Assembly: GCA_963677085.2 (NCBI GenBank)
Contig: CAXXFH010000004.1
Span: 5,208,001-5,272,000, forward strand
From: G963677085 sp963677085
Lineage (GTDB): Bacteria > Planctomycetota > Planctomycetia > Pirellulales > Thermoguttaceae
Length of the DNA stretch: 64,000 bases
Direction of reading: 5' to 3'
Under the pieces are notes generated by a model. It was not told where the DNA came from. It worked only from the letters and a program-made list of their open reading frames with translations, and searched no databases. The translations under genes and the position numbers were made by a program. Positions 18,093 through 26,149 of the stretch are shown here, in pieces. The stretch's first letter is position 1. Every line of letters starts with the position of its first letter.

Positions 18093-18394
18093 ATGAGAAA
18101 GATCGTGTTGTTGGGGGTGTTGGCGGCGGTGTTGGGCGCGCGCGCGGTGGCGCTGGAGGACGGGTTCCGGACGTGCCGGTCAAAGACCGTCCGTGGGCGT
18201 ACTGGTGGTGGCTGAACGGGCATGTGGATAAGGAGACGATCACCAGCGACATGGAGGCCATGCGGCGCGTGGGGTTCGGCGGGCTGCTGATGTTCGACGC
18301 GCGCGGGTATCATGACGACACACGGCATGTGGTGATGCCGCCGCCGGCCATGGATTTCATGAGCGAGGAGTGGCTCGCCATGCTCAAGCCAATC
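18093..18394 (+). pseudogene. Broken GH106-like gene fragment
   Basis: An ATG at 18093 after a G-rich ribosome site opens a signal peptide (MRKIVLLGVLAAVLGARA) that hits a stop at 18215. A frame change near 18155-18170 brings a second frame carrying DRPWAYWWWLNGHVDKETIT, GGLLMFDARGY and MDFMSEEWL. These match the N-terminal block of the GH106 protein at 7000-10059 (PWAYWWWLNANVTKESI, GGFLLFDVTAYG, IDFMSPEWR). The similarity stops at about 18394, so about 900 residues are gone. Both a frameshift and a truncation mark it as a remnant. The break is immediately followed by the 5' leader of the DUF1559 gene. Confidence 0.85.
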
Positions 18395-18427
18395 GGTGCC
18401 ATTCGTTAAGGGGAGGGTTGTCCGACG

Positions 18428-19393
18428 ATGAAGTCGATCGTAGCGGTGCCACGGCCCAAGCGTGGGGCATTTACCTTGGTCGAGTTGCTGGTGGTGATCG
18501 CCATCATTGGAATCTTGATCGCCCTGCTGCTACCGGCTGTGCAGTCGGCCCGCGAGGCCGCTCGGCGTGCCCAATGTGCCAATCATCTCAAGCAGATTGG
18601 GCTGGCGATTCACAATTTCCACACCGCTCAAGGTGGTTTGCCGCCGAGTCGGATGCCCTATAACCACGGGTCGTGGGCCGTGGCCTTGTTGCCGTATCTT
18701 GAACAGAAAGCACTGTACGACTCCTGGGGCGAGTTAGGCTATTACGATTTGCCCGACGATATTGCCCAAACGCAAGTTGCCGGGTTCTATTGCCCTTCGC
18801 GGCGCGGGCCGGGGCAACTCAGCAAGAGCGGCGATTCTATGGAAGGCAACAGCAGCGCGGTTCACAAGCCGGGAGCGTTGGGCGACTACGCGGCCAACAT
18901 CGGCGATCATGCCAACGCGCGAGTCGACTGGGCACTGCGCGGCGCTACCGACAAGGAACCGAACGGACCGTTTCAGCATGGTGGCCCCTTCGCGGCAGAC
19001 GGTATGCCCTACACCGGCGGGTTGTTCAAACGGCTGGAATTGCCCGTCCGCTTCGCCAACATCCGCGACGGGCTGAGCAACACGATCTTTATTGGTGAAC
19101 GCCACGTTCCGCCGGATCTGTTCGGCGAACTGGCCGGCTACGATACGTCGATCTACAACGCCGACCGGCTACTCTCCTGCTGCGGTCGCTATGGAGGGCC
19201 GGGCTACGGTTTGGCCCGATCGGCCAACGACGATCCTCGCGCGGTCTTTGGAAGCTACCACCCGGGCGTGTGCCAGTTTGTAATGGGCGACGGAAGCGTC
19301 TGTTCGTTGAACGTTTCGATGAGCGAAACAACGCTGGGGTATTTGTGCGTAATCAACGACGGTCAGATCATCCCCGGCGGCACATTTCAGTAG
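18428..19393 (+). CDS. DUF1559 pseudopilin-like protein
   Basis: A 321-residue exported protein with a type IV pilin-like N-terminus: a short basic leader, then G13-AFTLVELLVVIAIIGILIA, then the planctomycete DUF1559 block LLPAVQSAREAARRAQCANH and HLKQIGLAIHNFH. The C-terminal family tail is FGSYHPGVCQFVMGDGSVCS. It is probably cleaved by prepilin peptidase and assembled at or retained in the membrane; the precise role of DUF1559 is unknown. The ribosome site is GGGGAGGG. Its 5' leader (TCGGTGCCATTCGTTAAGGG) matches that of the DUF1559 gene at 23777 (TCGGTCCGATTCGTTAGGG), which marks the edge of the inserted segment upstream. Confidence 0.94.
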   Translation: MKSIVAVPRPKRGAFTLVELLVVIAIIGILIALLLPAVQSAREAARRAQCANHLKQIGLAIHNFHTAQGGLPPSRMPYNHGSWAVALLPYLEQKALYDSWGELGYYDLPDDIAQTQVAGFYCPSRRGPGQLSKSGDSMEGNSSAVHKPGALGDYAANIGDHANARVDWALRGATDKEPNGPFQHGGPFAADGMPYTGGLFKRLELPVRFANIRDGLSNTIFIGERHVPPDLFGELAGYDTSIYNADRLLSCCGRYGGPGYGLARSANDDPRAVFGSYHPGVCQFVMGDGSVCSLNVSMSETTLGYLCVINDGQIIPGGTFQ

Positions 19394-19434
19394 AAAAGGG
19401 TGCCTCCCCATTTCTTTCTCACAATCCATCCAAG

Positions 19435-19456
19435 CCCAGGGGTTGCATCCCCTGGG
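19435..19456. terminator. Hairpin CCCAGGGG-ttgcat-CCCCTGGG
   Basis: A perfect 8-bp stem with a 6-nt loop in the 85-bp gap between the DUF1559 stop and the hydrolase start. There is no T-run. It could attenuate or separate expression of the two genes. Confidence 0.5.
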
Positions 19457-19478
19457 TCAGAAAATAAGTCATCACACG

Positions 19479-20939
19479 ATGAAACAACAGAACGCATTCA
19501 TACTTGCCATTCTTCCGTTACTGTCTCTGATCGCTGTTGCGCGTGGCGCAACCGTGGACGAGGAGATTTACCAGTATCAATCGTCGGTAACCAAGGATGC
19601 CAACGGTTCGCTGGATCTCAAGGCCGAATTGAACTACGACAACACTGTCAACGGCGCGCCAATTTCCGTGGTGATGCATGGATACGGCATGACCTCGGGC
19701 GTATACGAACGCTACCGCCCCAATGCCCAACGGCTTCGCGACGCCGGTTTCTTCGTGCTCACCGTGCCGATGCGTTCGAGCGAGGGTTCCGACGGCGTTA
19801 CCGACTCGGGCGGCGTTGAGATCTACGACATTTACGACGCCGTGGAGTCGGTAAAAGCCGACTCGCGGTTCCAAGGTCTCGTCGACCCGACCACCGTGTA
19901 TATCACCGGTTATTCCGGTGGGGGTGGAAACACGATGTCCGCCTTGACGAAGTTTCCCGACTACTTCCGCGCTGGTGCGGCATTCTTCGGAATGTCGGAC
20001 TACGGCTACGACAAGACGACCGGCTGGTACTTCAACGGGGCCGACGCCCTGGCTCCCGATACCGATTTTCGCAACAGCCTGAAGGCACGGATCGGCGATC
20101 CGACGTTGGGCGATCCGAACGTTGAAGACCGCTACATGGCCCGGGCGTCGAACTTGGCCGCGAAGAACAATCCCTATAGCGAGATCCACCTGTTCGTGAA
20201 TAAAGCGGAGGGAACAGCCAGTCCGGAGATCATTTGCCCGCCGAGCCACAGCACGAGCTATCGGGATAAAGCGGTGGCGGCTGCGTCGTTTGCCGGCGAG
20301 TTCGATAACATCACGGTTCACTTGGGCGAAAGCGGTACTTACGAAGACTTCGACGGCGATGGGGTAAACGATTTGGACGAGCAGCAATGGTGGCCTCATA
20401 CGCGACCTTCGGCCGAGCAGCAGAACGCCGCCGAAGCCTGGTTCCTCGAACGACTGCTCGACGGCTCCATTCCGGAGCCCCAACTCAATGCCAACGATGA
20501 ACTGTTTGTGGCCGGCTACGTGAAGACAAAACCCTTCCGGCTCTGGTTGGGCGACGGCCAAAACGCGGCTGCCGAACTGACCTATAGCCTCTCAGAAACC
20601 GACAAGATGTTCGCCCTGGAGATCGCCAGTAACGACAAGACGGTGACCGGGCAGCTCGACGTCGAAACGGCCGATATGGCGGGCCGAAACGTTCGGGTGG
20701 TTCTCAACGGGGAAGAGGTGGCGCAGTTCGTCGGGGGCGAAACCTATCAATACACCGGCCTGGCCGACGGCGACGTGCTGCGGTTGGTTGCCGCGCCCGA
20801 GCCCGAGACGTGTGTTTTGCTGGCAGTGGGGGCCATTTGCTGGCTGGCCACGAGAATGACTGGGCGGCGTGTGGTGGGTTCAATGTCCCCACTAAGGGTG
20901 TCGCCGGGCGGCAGGAAAGTGTCGCAAAAAGGCAAGTGA
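19479..20939 (+). CDS. Exported alpha/beta hydrolase with PEP-CTERM signal
   Basis: A 486-residue surface-targeted serine hydrolase. The signal peptide is MKQQNAFILAILPLLSLIAV. Residues about 55-280 form an alpha/beta-hydrolase fold of the esterase/depolymerase type: ISVVMHGYGMTSGVYERY (oxyanion region) and ITGYSGGGGN, with S146 as nucleophile. A calcium-binding-type loop DFDGDGVNDLDE lies near residue 290. A PEP-CTERM-like signal (APEPETCVLLAVGAICWLA, then TRMTGRR) is followed by an unusual about 20-residue tail. That tail is encoded by the TGTCGC module shared with 15138, so the stop codon probably moved into a neighbouring element. Start 19479 was chosen for the signal peptide; the ribosome site is weak. 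Substrate unknown; a glycan or polyester esterase is plausible. Confidence 0.85.
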   Translation: MKQQNAFILAILPLLSLIAVARGATVDEEIYQYQSSVTKDANGSLDLKAELNYDNTVNGAPISVVMHGYGMTSGVYERYRPNAQRLRDAGFFVLTVPMRSSEGSDGVTDSGGVEIYDIYDAVESVKADSRFQGLVDPTTVYITGYSGGGGNTMSALTKFPDYFRAGAAFFGMSDYGYDKTTGWYFNGADALAPDTDFRNSLKARIGDPTLGDPNVEDRYMARASNLAAKNNPYSEIHLFVNKAEGTASPEIICPPSHSTSYRDKAVAAASFAGEFDNITVHLGESGTYEDFDGDGVNDLDEQQWWPHTRPSAEQQNAAEAWFLERLLDGSIPEPQLNANDELFVAGYVKTKPFRLWLGDGQNAAAELTYSLSETDKMFALEIASNDKTVTGQLDVETADMAGRNVRVVLNGEEVAQFVGGETYQYTGLADGDVLRLVAAPEPETCVLLAVGAICWLATRMTGRRVVGSMSPLRVSPGGRKVSQKGK

Positions 20940-20941
20940 AA
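20885..20941 (+). promoter_or_regulatory. TGTCGC direct-repeat module, copy 2
   Basis: TGTCGC at 20899-20904 and at 20920-20925, 21 bp apart, are followed by AAAAAGGCAAGTGAAAA. It overlaps the last 13-14 codons of the hydrolase gene and lies about 155 bp ahead of the PEP-CTERM gene at 21093. Confidence 0.5.
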
Positions 20942-21092
20942 ATTGGGCACTTCGGGGTGTTAACCTGTTAGCATAAACGATACTAGGCGCAAGCTCTTAG
21001 GACACCATCGGGGCAATTCTGCCTCAGAGCAGCGACTTGTCGATCAGCTTTTCTTCAATGTGGCAATGCGTGTTTGGAAAGGGAGGAAACTC

Positions 21093-21866
21093 ATGTTCAG
21101 GTCTTCTCTTCACGTAATGACTATCGCAGTGGGAGTGGTCTTGTTGGCGCTGATCGCTCGTCCAACGCACGCAGCCGTTTTGCCCGTTACGGCGGCCACA
21201 TTTGTTAACGATGCGGGCGATCCGGTCACAGGAGAGCAGTTTAACAATACGTACGTCGACAGCCTGACGTCAGGCGGAGTCGTGTACTCAGCTCTGACGG
21301 GCGCCACGGTGACGACCATGTCGGCCGAAGGCACAGTCTTTCACCCGGAAAACGAACCGCTGCCGACGCCCAGCGAGGCCCTTTCCGGCTTGAATTTGGG
21401 CAACTCGGTGGCCAACGTCGATTTCGTGAATTTCAGCCTCGGTACGGTAGTAAACGCTGGGGCTGACTTTCGATTCTTCATGTTTGAGCTTCAACCGAGT
21501 GATAGCATCACCGTTACGCCTTTGGATCTGAACGGCGACGCGATTGATGGGTGGACGTTGGCCCTTGAACAAACGGATTACGGGCCGTTGGTTCTTACCG
21601 TGGATGTGAAGATGAACAATGGCCTGTTGGAGTCCGATGCGCTAATCGCCGGCGTAACCTTCGGACTGGACGATTTCACCGGCGGAACGGGCCAGTTGAC
21701 GGGCGTGGCCGGTTTGGGTTTCAGTGGCAACACCGGCTGGGATCCGGCCGGTGTGGGATTGGCTGCGGTACCGGAGCCATCGACTGGATGGTTGTCATTG
21801 TTGGTCAGTGTCGGAGTAGTTTCGGCCTGGCGACGCGGCAACTCACGCGGACTACTGCATCGGTGA
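21093..21866 (+). CDS. PEP-CTERM sorted surface protein
   Basis: A 257-residue exported protein. The start at 21093 has GGGAGGAAAC just upstream and opens a signal peptide (MFRSSLHVMTIAVGVVLLAL, then IARPTHA). The mature part is rich in Thr, Val, Gly and Asp with no catalytic motif I recognise. The C-terminus carries VPEPSTGWLSLLVSVGVVSA followed by WRRGNSRG, an exosortase-type sorting signal with a basic tail. It starts a run of three PEP-CTERM genes on the same strand. Function unknown; it is not obviously paralogous to the DSQGFEN-type proteins nearby. Confidence 0.88.
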   Translation: MFRSSLHVMTIAVGVVLLALIARPTHAAVLPVTAATFVNDAGDPVTGEQFNNTYVDSLTSGGVVYSALTGATVTTMSAEGTVFHPENEPLPTPSEALSGLNLGNSVANVDFVNFSLGTVVNAGADFRFFMFELQPSDSITVTPLDLNGDAIDGWTLALEQTDYGPLVLTVDVKMNNGLLESDALIAGVTFGLDDFTGGTGQLTGVAGLGFSGNTGWDPAGVGLAAVPEPSTGWLSLLVSVGVVSAWRRGNSRGLLHR

Positions 21867-21969
21867 CGTTGAACGGGGCACGCTTCTTCCTGTTTCAAAC
21901 AAAACGCGTTTTGGGCAAGGCAATACAAGATCGTTGCCGTCAAGCGATTTTCACATCGGGAGGTGTGTT

Positions 21970-22635
21970 GTGAGACTACAACTTCTGCCAATGATCGTTC
22001 CCGGATTGTTGTGGCTTGGACTGACGCCGGCGACTGTGCAGGCGGAGATTATCTTCAGCGAGGACTTCGAGGCCACGAACGTTGACGATGGCACGGCGCC
22101 TACGTGGGTGGGCACGGAGACAGACCCGGCGTTTGTTCCGACGGGTGGGAGTAGTCACTTGATGAACATTGCAGGGAAGACGTGGATTAATCCCGTTCCC
22201 GAAGAAATAGGCAAGATTGTCGCCGTGATGTTCAGCGGAGGAACCCGAACCGTCGACCTCACCGACACCTATGCGGCGAACACTACTTACGCCCTGAGTT
22301 TCCTCCAGGGATACCGTAGCGGCCTGAGTGGCGCAGGGGTTACCGTCTCAATCGGGTTGAATGGCGCCACGCTGGCCAGCGATACCTTCGACGCGGTTTC
22401 AAGCGGAGATTTTCTGACGCGGGAATTGACTTACACCACGGGATCGAGCGATGCGGCGATCGGTGAAACAATCCGGTTTTCCATCGTGTGCCATTCGACC
22501 GGAAGCAGCGAGCAAGTCGTGCTCGACAACTTCCAGTTGGACGCTACCGCGGTGCCCGAGCCGTCGGCCATGGTACTGATTTCCCTTGGCCTGTTGGGGT
22601 TGGCCTCCTACGGCTGGCGGCGGAAGAAGGCGTAG
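21970..22635 (+). CDS. PEP-CTERM sorted surface protein, GTG start
   Basis: A 221-residue exported protein. GTG at 21970 is chosen because GGGAGG lies 6 bp upstream and because it opens a clean signal peptide (MRLQLLPMIVPGLLWLGL, then TPATVQA); earlier in-frame TTG codons have no such site. The mature part is a beta-rich domain with IIFSEDFEATNVDDGTAPTW and AEVIRFSIVCHS-like strands (ETIRFSIVCHSTG), resembling concanavalin-like carbohydrate-binding folds. The sorting signal is VPEPSAMVLISLGLLGLASY followed by GWRRKKA. No active-site residues are evident. Confidence 0.88.
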   Translation: MRLQLLPMIVPGLLWLGLTPATVQAEIIFSEDFEATNVDDGTAPTWVGTETDPAFVPTGGSSHLMNIAGKTWINPVPEEIGKIVAVMFSGGTRTVDLTDTYAANTTYALSFLQGYRSGLSGAGVTVSIGLNGATLASDTFDAVSSGDFLTRELTYTTGSSDAAIGETIRFSIVCHSTGSSEQVVLDNFQLDATAVPEPSAMVLISLGLLGLASYGWRRKKA

Positions 22636-22681
22636 TGGTTGTCGGCGCGGCGCGTTAATCAGACAGGGAAAGGACGGCCAG

Positions 22682-22761
22682 AAATAACTTGCGGTTTACC
22701 AACGCTAAACGCGAGGGCCGTCGCGAAGCACGGCCCGGAAAACCGGCAAGTTGTTTTTCGG
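22682..22761 (+). repeat. Palindromic element, inverted partner of 28829-28907
   Basis: The outer arms AATAACTTGCGGTTT and AAAACCGGCAAGTTGTTTTT pair with each other, and the core GGGCCGTCGCGAAGCACGGCC is nearly self-complementary. The reverse complement aligns over about 75 bp with 28829-28907. It sits about 25 bp upstream of the PEP-CTERM gene at 22787. Confidence 0.75.
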
Positions 22762-22786
22762 CCGATCCTAAAAAGGAGGTGCTTGA

Positions 22787-23581
22787 ATGAAAACGATGGT
22801 TCTGACGGTTGTGGTGCTTCTGGTAAGTGCTCAATTCGCATCGGCCGAGACTGTGCTGTTCGATTCGCAGGGATTTGAAAACGACCCGCCCTATACCGTT
22901 GGGAAAATGGCTGACCTGACGGATAAAGACGGCTGGACGTTGATCGCGAGTGCAAGCACTTACACGGAGATCGAATCCGGTGTGCCCGACTACGGCACGG
23001 TAATGCATATGTACAACAACGCGCATGGGGCAGTCTATCAAAGCGTCGATGTTCAGTCCGGGTTACTTACCGTGAGTTTCGATGTCAAATCGTTGACAAG
23101 TGAATCGCGAACATTGATTCTCGAAGTCGGTAACAACGTCACGGCAGGGAATACTTCGCCCGGAGATCTGGCTTCCTATGTCGGGTGGGGAGCTTCGGCG
23201 AACAGGCTGAGCTACCTCGGGGCAAACGGCGGTGGTTGGACAACACTCATGGATGGCGCCGGTAGTACGACGCCATGGACACTCGATACGAACTGGCATC
23301 ACGTCGAGGTTGTCTATGACCTGGAAAACAAGACCTACGACTTGAATCTCGACGGCGGCACGGTTGAGCTTGCTGACCAGGGATGGTATTCGGCGTTCGA
23401 TCCGAGTACCAAACCCATCAATCGAGTGATGTTCATGGCATGGGGTACTGGAGTCGAGGAAGTTGGCTTCATGGTCGACAACGTCGTGATCAGCCAAGTG
23501 CCCGAGCCGTCGACCTTGGCACTGATGTCCCTTGGCTTGTTGGGGTTGGCTGCCTATGGCTGGCGCCGAAAGAAATCGTAA
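22787..23581 (+). CDS. PEP-CTERM sorted surface protein
   Basis: A 264-residue exported protein, paralogous to the one at 15338: both begin with a near-identical signal peptide ending SAETVLFDSQGFEN, share the beta-domain motif NWHHVEVVYDLENKTYDLNL, and end with VDNVVISQVPEPSTLALMSL. The C-terminal signal finishes GWRRKKS. AAAAGGAGGT 6 bp upstream is a strong ribosome site. Like its paralog it is followed by a DUF1559 gene, pointing to duplication of a two-gene unit. The domain resembles lectin-like jelly rolls, but ligand binding is unproven. Confidence 0.92.
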   Translation: MKTMVLTVVVLLVSAQFASAETVLFDSQGFENDPPYTVGKMADLTDKDGWTLIASASTYTEIESGVPDYGTVMHMYNNAHGAVYQSVDVQSGLLTVSFDVKSLTSESRTLILEVGNNVTAGNTSPGDLASYVGWGASANRLSYLGANGGGWTTLMDGAGSTTPWTLDTNWHHVEVVYDLENKTYDLNLDGGTVELADQGWYSAFDPSTKPINRVMFMAWGTGVEEVGFMVDNVVISQVPEPSTLALMSLGLLGLAAYGWRRKKS

Positions 23582-23627
23582 TCGTCGTAGGCTATGCTTC
23601 AGCATGGCACGGCGTAGGCGGCTACCT

Positions 23628-23651
23628 CGGCACCTGCCGTGGCAGGTGCCG
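23628..23651. terminator. Hairpin CGGCACCTGCC-gt-GGCAGGTGCCG
   Basis: A perfect 11-bp inverted repeat about 47 bp after the PEP-CTERM stop, before the DUF1559 gene. It is terminator-like without a T-run. Confidence 0.5.
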
Positions 23652-23776
23652 AACCTCGTCTGTGTGTTCCGCGAAGCAGTGCTTCGTTTACGGTGGGTTT
23701 TCAAGCGCGAGCTTGGGAACCAGAAAAGAATCGCCATTCCCGCTCGGTCCGATTCGTTAGGGAGGAATTTCTAACC

Positions 23777-24829
23777 ATGAAGGCGATCGGAAAGAAGCTG
23801 GCGAAAGGTCGCAGTGCTTTTACCCTTGTCGAACTTCTGGTAGTGATCGCCATTATCGGAATTCTCATCGCGCTGTTGCTGCCGGCCGTACAGTCGGCTC
23901 GCGAAGCGGCTCGACGGTTGCAGTGTGCGAATCACCTCAAGCAGATCGGCCTGGCCATTCAGAACCACGTGGCGGCCACCGAGCGGTTTCCGACGAACGG
24001 CTGGGGTTACGCGTGGATCGGTGATCCCGATAAGGGAAACGATTGGCGCCAGCCCGGCGGGTGGATGTTCAATATTCTGCCCTATCTCGAACAGCAGACG
24101 GTTTACGATCTTCAGTCGGGAAAGAGTAGTTCGTCGTCGCCGACAAAGACCGCGGCCGCCTCGCAGATGTTGCAGACTCCGCTGGAAGTGATGCATTGTC
24201 CTTCGCGCCGGCCGGCCCAACTCTTTCCCACCCAAAACAGTCTTCCCCATTTCAGATCGCCGAAATACGCCGACGAGACGGTCGAAATCGCTCGGGCTGA
24301 CTACGCGGCCAACGGGGGCGACGTGATGACCTCGCCAAGCTCCAATAGCTCGGGCATTTCCGATGCCGGCCCGAGTGATTACACGGTAGGCAGTTCGGCT
24401 GTTACGCGCGGGGCTTATCAGAAGGTGGCGGCGCTGGCCACGGGGATTATTTATGCCGCAAGCGAAATCAAAATGCGGGACGTTACCGACGGCACCAGCT
24501 ACACGTATGTGGCCGGCGAGAAATACCTCGACCCGGACCACTACCTCGACGGCACCGGAGCAGGCGACAACGAAAACATGTACATGGGCGACAACGGCGA
24601 CATCGTTCGCTGGACGACATTCACCAGCGCGAACGATAATTTTCAGCCCCGGCAAGATAAGAGCGGGGCGAATATCTATCAACCGTTCGGCAGCGCCCAC
24701 GCCGGCGGTTTCAACATGGTTTTCTGCGACGGTTCGGTGCGCACGATCAACTACACCATCGATCGCGAAACCCATCGCCGACTAGGCAACCGCCACGACG
24801 GCGAGGTGATTGACAGCAGCAAGCTGTAA
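23777..24829 (+). CDS. DUF1559 pseudopilin-like protein
   Basis: A 350-residue exported protein. The start at 23777 follows GGGAGGAATTT. A basic leader (MKAIGKKLAKGRS) precedes AFTLVELLVVIAIIGILIAL, and the DUF1559 block LLPAVQSAREAARRLQCANH follows. The C-terminal family motif is GSAHAGGFNMVFCDGSVRTI. The N-terminal half is nearly identical to the DUF1559 protein at 18428. It probably matures through prepilin peptidase; the biological role is unknown. It forms a unit with the PEP-CTERM gene upstream. Confidence 0.94.
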   Translation: MKAIGKKLAKGRSAFTLVELLVVIAIIGILIALLLPAVQSAREAARRLQCANHLKQIGLAIQNHVAATERFPTNGWGYAWIGDPDKGNDWRQPGGWMFNILPYLEQQTVYDLQSGKSSSSSPTKTAAASQMLQTPLEVMHCPSRRPAQLFPTQNSLPHFRSPKYADETVEIARADYAANGGDVMTSPSSNSSGISDAGPSDYTVGSSAVTRGAYQKVAALATGIIYAASEIKMRDVTDGTSYTYVAGEKYLDPDHYLDGTGAGDNENMYMGDNGDIVRWTTFTSANDNFQPRQDKSGANIYQPFGSAHAGGFNMVFCDGSVRTINYTIDRETHRRLGNRHDGEVIDSSKL

Positions 24830-25314
24830 TCTGGCGATGATCCGCCACGACGATGCCACCGGCATTCACGCCACTACCATCGGCAAGATTCGCGCGAACG
24901 GCGCCGAGGTGATTCTCATGGTGTTGCACCAAGTTGCCACGTCGCGTTTGGATGTGTCTTGGCAGCGTTGAACCATTTCATGATTAGGACACGTGAGGCA
25001 CGGTTGCGCAAGTCCGGCCACAGCGCCCGTTAGGCTCTCCCGGGAAATCCGCGCTAGAGGCAGAAACGGCGGCTTGCACTGCGTTGGATACGATCGCGCT
25101 GGAGGAAAAGGCCGTACTGGCGAAGCTGCCTGGCAATAAGGACAGAAATGCCAGGTAAAACTGGCGCGAGAGTTTGTGGGAAAATCTTTTTGTGATCTTG
25201 AGAATCAGTATCACTATCGTTATGCTGAGGCTTACGCTGGTTTGCTGGCAAACATGTCGGCCTGATTGCTTCGACTCGGTTGACTCCTAGTTCACACCAA
25301 ACCGTTTTGCCCCC
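24830..25314. other. Intergenic region with a Fur-box-like site
   Basis: 485 bp between a DUF1559 gene and a small exported protein. Apart from the site at 25200-25218 I see no gene or repeat. Confidence 0.5.
25200..25218 (+). promoter_or_regulatory. Fur-box-like operator
   Basis: GAGAATCAGTATCACTATC agrees with the classical 19-bp Fur consensus at 15 of 19 positions by my manual alignment. It lies about 97 bp ahead of the ATG at 25315. Iron control of the small protein downstream is inference. Confidence 0.4.
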
Positions 25315-25710
25315 ATGCCTTTACTTGACCGGAAATTTGCCGCTTGGCTGCTGATTGCGCTATTCGCGACCGCTTCCGGTTTGGGCGAGGGTTTTCATTT
25401 TGTTCCCGGTTGTGGGCACTACATAGCATTGCCCCGGGGATATTTTGGGTTGGGGGTGGCAGGATTTCCGGTGTCGTGGGCGGACCGGACTGGGGCGGAA
25501 GTTGCGCCGGCTCGCGACAAAACAATCCTGATTCTCGACGAAGATGAATGTGCTATCTGCAGCTTCGCGGGCCACGCGAAGCAATGGTCGACCGCGCTGA
25601 ACTTCGCGCCAGTCTTCGACGTGGTCGACGAAACGCCTTTGCCCGACTATTGCGAGCCGATCATTTCGATCGTCTGGACTCGTCACGTCAGGGCACCTCC
25701 TCTCGCCTGA
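25315..25710 (+). CDS. Small exported protein, DUF2946-like
   Basis: 131 residues. The N-terminus (MPLLDRKFAAWLLIALFATA) is a hydrophobic export or membrane segment. The middle has a Cys-rich stretch, CAICSFAGHAKQW, and the chain ends VRAPPLA; a Cys-x-x-Cys motif plus a terminal RAPP is typical of DUF2946-type proteins seen next to metal-uptake genes. A Fur-box-like site is upstream. No ribosome site is obvious, so expression is not assured. Function unknown; a metal-related role is a guess from family and site. Confidence 0.6.
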   Translation: MPLLDRKFAAWLLIALFATASGLGEGFHFVPGCGHYIALPRGYFGLGVAGFPVSWADRTGAEVAPARDKTILILDEDECAICSFAGHAKQWSTALNFAPVFDVVDETPLPDYCEPIISIVWTRHVRAPPLA

Positions 25711-26149
25711 CTGCCATTCTCTGCCGCTTGGTAGTCGCTTCTGTCTTGTTTGCGCTTATTGATATTCGCAAAAGTAGTGAATTGGCCACGTAGCGGATTT
25801 TCCCGCGTTTGTCGGGCTCCCGTTGGTCGCCCTTGTGTCACCACTTTATATGCGACGCTCAATAGCAGCCATTCGCTGCGAGTCGGTTTGCGCGTCCGGC
25901 CCCCGGGCTGACGTTTGCTCACGGATTGCTCGCCGAATGGGACGCATCGGCTGCAAATGTCAACGCTTCGGGCTTCCTCTGCGCGGAACGCATTGGGGGT
26001 AATGCCCGATCACTGAAAAGCTGTATGGCATCTTTGCGCTGCCGCGCAGTCATGTTCGATACGCCAGCGCTCCGGTTCGACTGGCTATTTTGACGTTCGG
26101 TACAACGGCGTTTTTTCATTCAGTATTCAACTTCAAAAGGAGAGAAACA
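25711..26149. other. Intergenic region, no gene seen
   Basis: 439 bp. It contains CGGGCTCCCGTTGGTCGCC near 25811, the core shared with the repeats at 30620, 52223, 55953 and 63262. Nothing else is recognised. Confidence 0.5.
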
